A DNA stretch of 64,000 nucleotides from Sacculina carcini (lineage: Eukaryota; Arthropoda; Thecostraca; Sacculinidae), in assembly GCA_916048095.2 (NCBI GenBank), contig OU696570.1:6005518-6069517 (forward strand), given 5' to 3'. The position numbers and the translations under genes are program-made. Positions 47,956 through 58,807 of the stretch are shown piece after piece. The notes beneath the pieces were generated by a model. The model made no database searches, had not been told where the DNA came from, and was given only the letters and a program-made list of their open reading frames with translations. Numbering within the stretch: position 1 is the stretch's first letter; the number at the start of each line of letters is the position of its first letter.

Positions 47956-50900
47956 ATATATATAAATGAGATCCTCTGTCTGTGTGTTTGTTTGTCTGTC
48001 CCACCCTCCTTGGTCCATTTTCAGCAAGCTGTTTCTCGGTAACCACTTGGTGTACCCGCCAACAATTTATACCATTACGTTGGAAATTTTCTTGTCTACA
48101 CGATAGGATAAATTTTAAATTTTAAAAATAAAACCAAAAAAAGTTATCGCGGTGAAAAGACAAAAGGAACCCTGAAAAATGCGAAAATTTTGGTCAATAT
48201 TCCTACATCTACTCCTCATAAACCAGAAATGGTAAAGCCAAACAGATTATACCACTGTGTAGAGAATATTCTGTTCTACTCGGTAGGCTATAATTCATAT
48301 CCAAAAATTAAATATAAAACATGTAAAAATGACAAAATTTCAGTCTACATTCAAAATTATATTTAAATTCCACGCGTCCGATTTTCTATACTTTTTTCTC
48401 TATTTCTCAGCAACTAACTATGACACATCTAAATAAATATTACCATCAAGCTGGGAATTTTGTTTTCTACAGCACGTAGAATTTTTAATTTTCCAGAGTG
48501 TATTAAAAAAAGTTACGGCGGTGTGAAGTCAAAATGACAAAGTCAACAAGGCAAAATTAGCACTAAAAACGCGAATATTTTGGTCAATATTCCCCTACCT
48601 ATTCCTCATAAACCAGCAGAGTTACAGCTATAAAAAGTATACTATTGTGTAGAAAATTTTGTGTTCTACAAGAAATATTCTAATTTATACCCAGAAATAA
48701 TACCAAAAACGTAAAATTGGCAAAATTCTCAAATACATCCCAAATTACACTTGAACACCGGGCGACTAAAATTAATTCATTTTTCTACTATTTCTCAGTA
48801 ACTATCTGTTATACATAGAAATAAATTATACCATCGTGCTAGAAATCTTGTTTTCTACAATACGGTATAATTTTTAATTTTCCAAAGTGTACCTAAAGAT
48901 AGTTACGGCGGTGTAAATTCAAAAGGACATATGGCCAATTTGACAGCTATTATGCGCACTTGCGATTACACAGGAATTTACTACTGTATAGATAATTTCG
49001 TGTTCTACAAGATAAGCTATAATTTATACCCACAAATGATACAAAAAACGTGTAAAATTGGCAAAATTCTCAAATACATCCAAAATTACACTTGAACACC
49101 GGGCGACTAAAATTAACTCATTTTTCTACCATTTCTCAGTAAGTATTTGTTACACATAAAAATAAATTATACCATCGTGCTAGAAATCTTGTGTTCTGCA
49201 ATACGGTATAATTTGTAATTTTCCAAAGTGTATCTGAAGGAAGTTACGGCGGTGTAAAGTCAAAATGTCATGTTGCTAATTTGACAGTTATTATGCGCAC
49301 TTGCGATTACACATGAATATACACTGATTTAATTTCACTGAAGTCCAATCACAATTTACGCACTTGCGATTACACAGGAATATACCACTGTGTAGATAAT
49401 TTTGTGTTCTACAAGATAAGCTATAATTTATACCCACAAATGATACAAAAAACGTGTAAAATTGGCAAAATTCTCAAATACATCCAAAATTACACTTGAA
49501 CACCGGGCGACTAAAATTAATGCATTTTTCTACTATTTCTCAGTAACTATTTGTTACACATAAAAATAAATTATACCATCGTGCTAGAAATTTTGTTTTC
49601 TACAATACGGTATAATTTGTAATTTTCCAAAGTGTATCTAAAGGAAGTTACGGCGGTGTAAAGTCGAAATCACATATTATCAATCTGACAGCTATTATGC
49701 GCACTTGCGATTACACAGGAATATACACCGATTAAATTTCACTGAAGCCCAATCACAATTAAGAATGCATCATATTAGCTCCAAGCATGGATGGTATGGT
49801 TTTATTGCGTACAGTTTAATTAATGCTACACTATACTGAATATAAAGGCTTTATTGTCCTCAATATTTACACATGAATTGTTCCGCACGACGGGCGGGTA
49901 AAATGCTACTGGGGACAAAGTAAACTACTGAATTTTACTGTGTAATTTAATTGGTTTAATTTCAAGTTGCATAAGGATATGGGTTGTAATATCATGCAAT
50001 GCCAACAATATAAATATGCTGTCTTAGCGGACGCATAAATCTGGAATTATAGAGATGACACAAGGTTTCATTGTTTTGATAGTGTTACACTTCTGAATTA
50101 CTACACACGAAGGATGGGTGTGAAGTTGAGCAGTGTTGAGGAAAAAAACTTTGTCAATAATTAAAACAAGAATTTACAAATTTATATTTTTCTATTGGAT
50201 AAGCTATTTGCTTTTTGATTCATTATATTCTATTTATAGTTCCGCACGACGGGCGGGTTTAAATACGAGGCAGTTCGAGGGAAAATATTTTCCCACACAT
50301 AAAATAAAAACATTCACATTTAGACTTTTCTATTGGTTAAGACTTTTTATGGGTTTACTTTTTCTTTTTTAATTTCTAATCATTTTTTATTAATTCAATA
50401 TTAATTTTGCTTTATTTATTGTTCTGCACAAAGGGCGGGTTTTAATGCTAGATGGTGATGTTGAGTTATAAATATATTTTGAAAACATTATGATACAAAA
50501 TTAGTCGTTTTTCATTGTTTTGTGTCAGAGTTCTGAATTATTCAGCACGACGGGCAGGTTCAAATATGAGGCGGTTTAGGTAAACTATTTTGTCAAAATA
50601 ATATGAAAATATATAAATTTAGACTTTTTATGGGTTTACTCTTTTCTTTATTAATTCATATTTATTTTCGCTTATAAATTGAATACAAATTTAATGGTAT
50701 GAATCGTTCCGCACGACGGGCCGGTTTATATGCTAGAACTTCCATTCACTGTTATGTGTTTGTGTTCTGAATTATTCCGCACGACGGGCAGGTTCAAATA
50801 TAAGGCGGATTGAGGGATAATATTTTGTCAAATTTAAATTTAAAATATTCACATTTTGAGTTTTTATTGGTGAACGTATATACAGGTTAAATTTTTTGCT

Positions 50901-50982
50901 TTTGTATTTGTATTCAGTTTATTTTATGGATTGAATATGAATTTTACTTTATTAATTGTTCCGCACGACGGGCGGGTTCAAA

Positions 50983-50984
<2 letters not shown>

Positions 50985-51038
<54 letters not shown>
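50985..51038. repeat. (TA)n microsatellite at a Helitron unit junction
   Basis: About 26 TA units between a 3' terminal motif (50955-50980) and a following 5' region (AAAAGAAATTATCTGTCTGT). Confidence 0.9.
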
Positions 51039-51042
<4 letters not shown>

Positions 51043-51589
51043 TAAAAGAAATTATCTGTCTGTCTGTGTGCGTGTATGCTTGAATATGAGGTGACCTAAC
51101 TGCGCGGGCTCAATGGTATTGATCAGGGGCTTCAAACGTAAACGAAGCGATGGATCATGTTTATGAGATAATAATGTCCCGGGGTGGGTTTATATATGAG
51201 GCGGGTTGAGGGAAAATATTATGTCAAAATAAAAATAAAAATATTCACACTTGGACTTTTCTATTGAGTAGGACACTTATGAGTTTTCATTTTCTTTTTT
51301 AATTTGGAATATTTTTTATGAATATGAATTTTTATGAATATTAATTCTATTTATGAATTCCTCCGCACAACGGGCGGGTTTTAATGCTAGTATATATATA
51401 TATATTGGTAATATGCCGTTCAATATGCATGCTTTATTAAAATCAACAGCAACTTCCGCTATGTTCAGCTTGTAGTTGAGTTTTTCAATTTCACGAAAAA
51501 TTATCGAATTCGGCGGAAATGCCAAATCATACCTCCTAGATACTGTTCGCCAACATTATAAAATGCAGTATTTCAAGATGCTGAACTGT

Positions 51590-52036
51590 CAGGACGCAGT
51601 TGAATGGCGTACTGGACAGTAGAGGCCAAAACCGTTATATAAAACCTGAAAAAATGATCACCACAGGAACGGTAAATGAAGCCGTTGCATCTCATTACCC
51701 GGAAATCAATCTCGAACGACTGAAGTTTCAGCTTCCAATGTTTATCGGCACCACAAAAGCTGTGTCTGTTAGTTCTGCTCAAGATGTCTATCGAGCGATG
51801 GAGACGGCTTCTAGAGCTATGTTTTCTGAGATGCGGACATAAAGCTGAAGCTGTTGAAGCTGCTTCTTGTCTGTCCTGTAACAAGTTGTGAGTCAGAAAA
51901 TAGTTTTTCTGCCTTCCGTAGGCTCAAAACATGGCTGAGAAGGAAGCTCAATGTCGCAAACTCATCTGAACCACGTTGCCCTTGTTCATATACACAAATA
52001 TATTCTCGATTCAGTGCATATAAATGTGCTAGTTAG
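51590..52036 (+). pseudogene. hAT/ZMYM-type transposase C-terminal fragment
   Basis: 51600-51842 reads EAVASHYPEINLERLKFQLP; after a frameshift 51854 onward reads LLLVCPVTSCESENSFSAFR and RLKTWLRRKLN, the hAT C-terminal dimerisation signature (usually ...SSERSFSALRRIKTWLRSTM-like). Two frames and the lack of the upstream catalytic region show it is a relic. Confidence 0.75.
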
Positions 52037-52132
52037 AGAATTTGTTGGAGGTCTGCACTATGTGTTTTTGCTCACTGTGTGTTGATGATATGAAACATAT
52101 GGTAAAATCAATGTTTGTTTGTCATCACCTCC

Positions 52133-52461
52133 TGTATTTGTGTGTGCGATTGTCATTGTTTGAGTATGCTTGCGAGTGAGCGTGCATGTGTGCGTGTGTG
52201 CGTTTGCGTATGCATTGCCTTGTGTATGCGTTTGGCTGAGTCCGTGTGGGCTTAGACTTGACCTTGACGACCCTTGCTATTGTGTGTATCACGCTGGAGA
52301 CCACTGGCTAGTTCGAGTGGCCAGTTGAGTTCGCGTGTGAGCGTTAGTGTGTTGATGTCACTGTGTGTGTCTGGTGGTGTCGGTGGTGTGGTGTTGCGGT
52401 TGAATGGTGTTGTGGTTGGATTGCAGTGTGGCGTTAAATTTTCCGTATTTTTCTTACTACA
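52133..52461 (+). repeat. 5' LTR
   Basis: 329 bp, TGTATTTGTGTG...TTCTTACTACA, TG-rich. Confidence 0.93.
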
Positions 52462-52492
52462 AGCTATTTCGGCTTTTAATCCTGCATCGATT

Positions 52493-53260
52493 ATGCATAC
52501 TGACAAAGCTTCAGCGCCTCGTCATGAACTGCAGCACTTCGACGTGCGAATAATTCCCGAATGTGACGGCACCGAAGACGTGTTTGAGTGGTGGTCGCGG
52601 GCCGAGATGCTCCGCCAGCTTGCTGGGGTCAATATTGTGTCCGTAGCGCCGCAACGCCTGGTCAAGGGGGCTTTTTCTGTGTGGTCACAGATGCCAGATC
52701 TTCGCGTGGACACAGATGCTGTGAGAAACCGCTTGTTCTCAGCGTTTGCGATGGACAGGTTTGCTGCATATGACGCATTCACGGTGCGCCGCTTGAGAGC
52801 AGGTGAGCCCCCAGACGTGTTGCTGGCAGATTTGAGGAAGCTTGCGACTTTGTTTGGCGGCGTTGCGGACAATACGCTGTGTTGTGCATTTGTGAGTGGC
52901 CTGCCAGATAGCGTTCGGCAAACCATTCGCGCCGGTGCAAGGGCCGAGTGTTTGACCGTTGATGATGTTTTAGCAAGAGCGCGTGCGGCTCTCAGTGATC
53001 AACGAGATGTTCGGACGTCTGTGGTGTGTGGTGATGTGACCAATTTGTCAAGGTCCAGGTCCAAGCTTCGCAACGTCGATGGCAACAACACCAATAAATT
53101 TGTTGGAACTTTGGTCAAAAGGGACATTTTGCTAGGTCATGCAAGCGTTCGGGAAACGCCATGGGGAGCGATGCATCGGCACCACCACCCGCTCCCCGTC
53201 AGTAAAATGTGCTTCTGGTGCCTCTTGTGTCAGTCCAGTGGTCATGCTCATCGTGGATGA
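52493..53260 (+). CDS. gag-like protein of the LTR element (255 aa)
   Basis: Starts MHTDKASAPRHELQHFDVRI, with the retrotransposon gag pattern DVFEWWSRAEMLRQLAG, DAVRNRLFSAFAM and FVSGLPDSVRQTIRAGA. It forms the particle in which reverse transcription occurs. It overlaps the start of the pol frame (which is +1 relative to gag) from at least 53139. No CCHC knuckle is evident. The true start could be earlier in the same frame, which is open from within the LTR. Confidence 0.8.
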   Translation: MHTDKASAPRHELQHFDVRIIPECDGTEDVFEWWSRAEMLRQLAGVNIVSVAPQRLVKGAFSVWSQMPDLRVDTDAVRNRLFSAFAMDRFAAYDAFTVRRLRAGEPPDVLLADLRKLATLFGGVADNTLCCAFVSGLPDSVRQTIRAGARAECLTVDDVLARARAALSDQRDVRTSVVCGDVTNLSRSRSKLRNVDGNNTNKFVGTLVKRDILLGHASVRETPWGAMHRHHHPLPVSKMCFWCLLCQSSGHAHRG

Positions 53261-56225
53261 CAGGCGGCGTCGGTGCCTGGTTGACACTGGCTGCAGTGCG
53301 ACGTTGATACGCCGGGCCTGCTGTCGGAATTGGACGATCGGTGATGTTAGGCTTTCGATGTTGTGTGGTGGCAGACTCATGTGCCGTGGAATGGCTTCCG
53401 CTCGCGTCGGCACTAGGCATGACAATACAGTGCCGGTGAATGCACTGATCGCTGACGGGCACATGCTGGGCGTTGATGTGGTCCTCGGAATGACAGGTAT
53501 TTCCGCGCTTGGAGGTATGAATGTGAGTCCAGACGGGATTGTCACTTTTGGGCATGGCACATGCGCTTATTCAACAGTCGTAAAAGTAGCCAACACACCC
53601 GTTAAAGAATTAGTTGGGAGTTTTGCATTTGATAGGGAGAAGATAAAAGACGATAATCCGCATACGCTGTTGCCGATTGAGACTGAAGATTGCATTGTGT
53701 CGTTCAACCAATCGAATTGCACATGGACCGTGAAGTGGAAATGGGCTGAAGGCAATGAACCCGGTATTCTTCGGAACACGACGGGCATGTATGGCATGAA
53801 AGCTTCGGTTTGGAAGAAATTCGACGACGAGATCAATAGGTGGATAGGCGAAGGCTGGTTGGTGCCATACAGGACCCAAATTCACTGAGAACCTCGAGGA
53901 CTAGTACCACTGATGGCGGTGGAACAACGCGATCAGACACGCGTACGTCCAGTTCTTTATTTTCGAGAGCTCAACACCCATTTGTCACCGCATACGGCTG
54001 AAGCCGAGGTTTGCGCTGATCAGATGAGAAAGTGGCGGCGGCACGGGCACAACGTGGCGGTGGTTGATTTAAAAAGTGCCTACTTACGAATTCATGTTGA
54101 TCAGAGCCTATGGCCTTACCAAACAGTGGAAGTGAATAATTGCCGCTACTGCCTCACCAGACTGGGATTCGGCCTAAGCATTGCTCCCCTGGTGATGAAA
54201 TTGATTGTGCGAGCTGTCTTAGACCAGGACCCTGTGATAGCGAGCGCTGTTTTACCGTATGTGGACGACTTGCTTGTGAATGAGGACAAAGTAACTGCAG
54301 AACGCGTTGTCTCACATTCTTAGAAGTACGGGCTCGAGTGCAAGGCACCTGAGAGGATCACCGTCGGCGCTAGACTTCTTGGACTGCATGTCCAGTCGCG
54401 AAATGGCGTGGTCAATTGGAAGCGTGATACAACTCTGCCAGCCTGTCCAAGTAAGATTACTCGACGTTCGTTGTTCTCATGGTGTGGGCGACTGATTGCG
54501 CATGTTCCGGTTTGCGTCTGGCTGCGCCCAGTTGCCGTCTGGTTGAAAACGAGAGCAAATGCGCTGTCCAGCGGTTGGGACGACCCTATAAACAATGACG
54601 CATTGTCAGCTCAGGTGACTTGGGTTCACGAAAAATTGTTGAGCAATGACCCAGCGCGTGGAGTTTGGTCGGTGGAAGGCAAGCGTGTCGTTGTGTGGAG
54701 TGACGCTAGCTCACTTGCCATGGGTGTTGTGCTGCAGTCAGTCGATGGTGCCATCATTGAAGACGCGAGTTGGCTACGACACGATGATTCTGCACACATT
54801 AACATGGCGGAGCTTGATGCGGTGTTACGGGGCATCAACATGGCAATAGCATGGAAATTTGATAGCATTGAGATCAAAACTGATTCGGCAACAGTCTACG
54901 GCTGGCTCTCTGACGCTTTAAGCGGAAAGGCGCGTTTGAGAACCAAGGCGCATGGAGAAATGCTCATTCGCAGGCGCGTCGACATGATCTGTCAGCTGCG
55001 ACGTGAAATGGACTTGAAACTATCAATGGTTTTGGAGCGATCAGAGGACAACAAAGCGGATTGCCTGACAAGAATACCGCAACAGTGGCTATGATGCATT
55101 GACGGTCAGATGACGGCAGCTGCCGGTGTGCGTGATTGTGGTGACCTGGATTATGCCGTGCAACGCATACACGTGGAAGCCGGTCACCCAGGAGTTCGGC
55201 GCACCTTGTATTTTGTTAGGCGTCACAAACTGAATGTCACAAGACGTCAAGTACATCGAGTGGTGACGGCATGTCAGACTTGTCGGTCAATAGATACATC
55301 ACCAATCAAGTGGCTGCGTGGTGATGTGAGTGTGCCAGTTATTTGGCAGCGTGTGGCCATCGATGTGACGCATTATAACGGCTGCGTGTATTTGACGATG
55401 ATCGACTGTGGCCCGTCAAGGTTCGTGTTGTGGCGTCAATTACCAACGGAATCAGCGTCACATGTTGTTCGAGAGCTCGAGAGAGTTTTCTTTGAACGAG
55501 GTGCACCAGAGGAAGTTCTTTCTGACAATGGCACAGTCTTTCGAAGCCGAGAATTTCCTGCCTTTGCTGCAAAATGGTGCGTCAAGATTCGATACCGATG
55601 CGCTTACGTGCCGTCCGGGAACGGTATTGTAGAAAGGTGCATTAAAACGATTGCTGCGAGAAAACAGTGTTCCGTGCCGGAAGCAGTGTATCTACATAAC
55701 GTCACACCAAAGGACGACGTTACTTCTGCAACGGCCCCGGCTAACATCATTTACGGATATTCTCTGAGAGTGAGGCAAATTGATCGAGAACCAGAAGCAA
55801 GCGCGACCGGGCTCACTTGTCGCTTCAGTGTTGGTGATAATGTGTGGGTGAAACCACCAGGAACGCGCTGCACAAGTCAATATACCCCCGCCAAGGTGAC
55901 TGCAATTGTCTCAGAGCAGGCGGTAGAAGTGGAGGGTGTGACTCGTCACGTGCGAGATTTGAGACTACGTCGTTGTCAATATGATGTTCGTGAAGACAAT
56001 GCTGAGAATAGACAAGGACGATGTTCAGCTCAGCACAGTGAAGATGATTATCCCATATACGTACCTGTTACGCCAGCAGCAGTGAGCAGCAACTTACCTT
56101 CACAGTCGAATGAATCAGCGGAGCCCGTGCACGGCAGTGGCGGAGGACCGGCCGATGATGTGGCCCCGCGAAGATCCGGCCGTGAGCGTAGGCCACCTGC
56201 GTGGCTGAGTGACTATGAGACTTGA
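53139..56225 (+). pseudogene. pol of the LTR element: protease, RT, RNase H, integrase, with three in-frame stops
   Basis: A single frame runs the whole length, broken only by TGA 53886-53888, TAG 54321-54323 and TGA 55092-55094. Protease: RRCLVDTGCSATLIRR (DTG). RT: RVRPVLYFRELN, VVDLKSAYLRIHVDQSLWPY, CLTRLGFGLSIAPLV, YVDDLLV. RNase H: VVWSDASSLAMGVVLQ, NMAELDAVLRGI, KTDSATVYGWL, EDNKADCLTR. Integrase: zinc module (HVEAGHPGV ... CQTCR), D in VAIDVTHYNG, D in LSDNGTVF, E in PSGNGIVERC. It ends with an Arg-rich tail (RRSGRERRPPAW) and TGA. The distinctive RT (YVDD, SLWPYQT) sets it apart from the two gypsy elements on the left. Confidence 0.92.
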
Positions 56226-56276
56226 GACAAGGCTTGGTGAACATTTTTGTCATGATTTTTGAGAATCAGGAGGAGA

Positions 56277-56605
56277 TGTATTTGTGTGTGCGATTGTCAT
56301 TGTTTGAGTATGCTTGCGAGTGAGCGTGCATGTGTGCGTGTGTGCGTTTGCGTATGCATTGCCTTGTGTATGCGTTTGGCTGAGTCCGTGTGGGCTTAGA
56401 CTTGACCTTGACGACCCTTGTTATTGTGTGTATCACGTTGGAGACCACTGGCTAGTTCGAGTGGCCAGTTCAGTTCGCGTGTGAGCGTTAGTGTGTTGAT
56501 GTCACTGTGTGTGTGTGGTGGTGTCGGTGGTGTGGTGTTGCGGTTGAATTAAGTTGTGGTTGGATTGCAGTGTGACGTTAAATTTTTCGTCTTTTTCTTA
56601 CTACA
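56277..56605 (+). repeat. 3' LTR
   Basis: 329 bp, same ends as the 5' LTR. Preceded by AGGAGGAGA (56270-56276 region), a plausible polypurine tract. Confidence 0.93.
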
Positions 56606-57315
56606 CCTTCATTTCCGTTAAATAAGTTTGTGCTTACACCTGTGATACTGTTCAGTCCGATAGTAGTGTGTGTCCGATGGGGTTACTACCGTTTCAGCCA
56701 ACGAACCATTTTGGCCAACGCTCGGCGATCGCAATACGATGCGATGTATATCGACATTGGCTAAAATGGTGCATGTGAGTAGAGATGCGACTTAAAAAAA
56801 CCCGACGGTTTTCGACGGTGTTTAAAAAAACGTTTTTTGCCAAAAAAAACCTCCACCGAAAAAACACGTTTTTTGGCTTTTCTGAAGAGTCATGAAGATA
56901 ATTCAAATTATGGAAATGATATATTTGGGATGTTGAATGTATTTTTTTTCAACACATGAGTTATTCATGCTCTATCAGTGACCTTATCAAATTGAATTAT
57001 CATTAAATATGCACAATAAAAGTGTTATAATGTGTCTGAAAGCCATAATATCATTGTTTGCACGGTACTGTGCGGCCCTATCTTCTATCTGCCCTCCTTC
57101 TATCTACAGTACAGCTTTGTATTCAATTATTGAGTTTATCATTGTGTAAGAAAGCAGGGTTTGAGAACCGTTTTTTCCTCTAAAAACTGAAACTGGTAAA
57201 AAAATAAAAGATGGCATATATATTTTGATTTTTTACATATTACCTTTTTCCTACCAGAAATGAACTACGTTGATTATGATAACTTTCACATTTCTTTCAA
57301 CAGATCAATTATTTG

Positions 57316-57316
<1 letters not shown>

Positions 57317-57401
<85 letters not shown>
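57317..57401. repeat. (TA)n microsatellite
   Basis: About 42 TA units. Confidence 0.97.
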
Positions 57402-57407
<6 letters not shown>

Positions 57408-57954
57408 AACACTGCAAATATTTACACAAAGTCTACAAATATACACAAACTTAGTGTCCCTAATGAGACTACGAATAAAAGCGGGTCGCATTATTCAGAG
57501 TGGCAATCCTGGCCAGCAAAACGGGAAATATTTTCGTGTAGGAAAAAACGACTGAGGAGATATATTTAATGTACAAAAAGGTATTTGAACACAAATAACT
57601 ACATCAAAGAAACCATCATCCGTAAAACCAGTTCTAAAAACAGGTTACTAATACAAAACCAATTAATTTGGTTCAACTTTCCTTGATCTGCCGCCAATTT
57701 TTTTCAAAATCTCTACATTTACGGAAACCGGTTTTCAAATTTTTTTGTGAAAAAAACATGGCTTAAAAAAACAGTTTAAATCAAGTGGTTTAACTAGCCG
57801 CTTATACCAACAGGCTACTTGCTATACAAAAGGTATTTGAACGCACATCAATTAAATCCAGGGTTTGTTTGGTTTAAACCATTTGGTTTAAACCATGGTA
57901 TAAGCCAGGTGGTTTAAACCATGGTTTAAGCCAGGTGGTTTTTTTATAAAAAAA

Positions 57955-58795
57955 CATGTTTTTTTAATTGATTTTTTGACAGAAATGATTTTTCCCATAT
58001 AGGAATGATCAAATATTTTCAGAATTAGTAAATGAGTTAATTAATGCAGTTTTAAATCTTCATAAATATTACTTTTTGACATTATTTCAGTGGTTTGCAC
58101 GTTATGGGAAACATTTTATTAACATTTTTGGTTTTTGCTGGAGAAGCATTGTAGTTGGTATTTATGAGAAATCCTATATTTTCACGACAAAACATTTGAG
58201 TTTCTATGAAAAACAATATTTTTAGAAACCTCTGAGTTAAATAAAACTGTTTACTCTGAAAACAAACATGAATTAACCTCCATGGACAAAACGATTCTTA
58301 GTCACTAGGTTTTCATAAATAAGGCCACTGGGTATTTGGATTTGGACTTTGCAAACATATGTGGGTGTTTAAAACACAACAAGAAACCATGTATTTGGTA
58401 TAGCGCACTAATTTGGTTTTTGGTTATAATGTTTTTTTATATAAAAACATGTTTTTTCTAATTGATTTTTTGACAGAAATTATTTTTCCCATATAGGAAT
58501 GATCAAATATTTTCAGAATTAGTAAATGAGTTAATTAATACAGTTTTAAATCTTCATAAATATTACTTTTTGACATGATTTTAATGATTTGCACGTTATG
58601 GGAAACATTTTTATTAACATTTTTGGTTTTTGCTGGAGAAGCATTGTAGTTGGTATTTATGAGAAATCCTATACTTTCACGACAAAACATTTGAGTTTTT
58701 ATGAAAAACAATATTTTTAGAAATCTCTGAGTTGAATAAAACTGTGTTTACTCTGAAAACAAACATGAATTGACCTTCATGGACAAAATGATTTT
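57955..58795. repeat. direct duplication of a ~345-bp non-coding unit
   Basis: 57955-58290 and 58443-58795 are near-identical (shared words include CCCATATAGGAATGATCAAA, GGAGAAGCATTGTAGTTGGT and CACGACAAAACATTTGAGTT), with a ~150-bp spacer. Period about 490 bp. Confidence 0.9.
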
Positions 58796-58807
58796 TACTA
58801 TACGTAA

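Larger units (their letters stand above)
33265..51390 (+). mobile_element. 18-kb composite of plus-strand Helitron units with nested insertions
   Basis: Left end A|TCTATATATATAAAAGAG, followed by a CTGTGTGTCTGTCTG stretch; right end CGGGCGGGTTTTAATGCTAG|T (51387-51390). These are Helitron-type ends: 5' TC, and a 3' GC-rich short hairpin (CCGC...GCGG) about 9 bases before CTAG. Inside, the 3' terminal motif (consensus TTCCGCACGACGGGCGGGTT) recurs in plus orientation at about 35757, 36230, 38126, 38500, 38680, 39470, 39655, 39860, 40080, 40262, 40712, 45966, 50240, 50425, 50705 and 50960. Fresh 5' starts follow directly at 35787, 36264, 40288, 45997, 47953 and about 50990. No Rep/helicase gene is present, so the units are non-autonomous. 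Confidence 0.85.
52133..56605 (+). mobile_element. LTR retrotransposon, nearly complete (4473 bp)
   Basis: Two 329-bp TG...CA LTRs enclose gag, protease, RT, RNase H and integrase in Ty3/gypsy order. The LTRs differ at about ten sites (around 3 percent by eye). Flanks CCTCC and CCTTC could be a 5-bp duplication with one change. No TGG-type primer binding site follows the 5' LTR (it reads AGCTATTTCGGC), which is unusual. Confidence 0.92.
56606..58807. other. AT-rich repeat-bearing region without genes
   Basis: Contains an inverted repeat ACCATTTTGGCCAA / TTGGCTAAAATGGT (56705-56772), a (TA)42 tract (57317-57401), stretches of AAACCATGGTTT-type inverted words (57860-57935) and a direct duplication (57955-58290 and 58443-58795). 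No coding sequence recognised. Confidence 0.7.

Noticed and set aside
33265-51390. Satellite DNA or segmental duplication as the sole explanation for the repeats
   Set aside because: Two units show precise A|T insertion with recoverable empty sites, which needs transposition, not only recombination.
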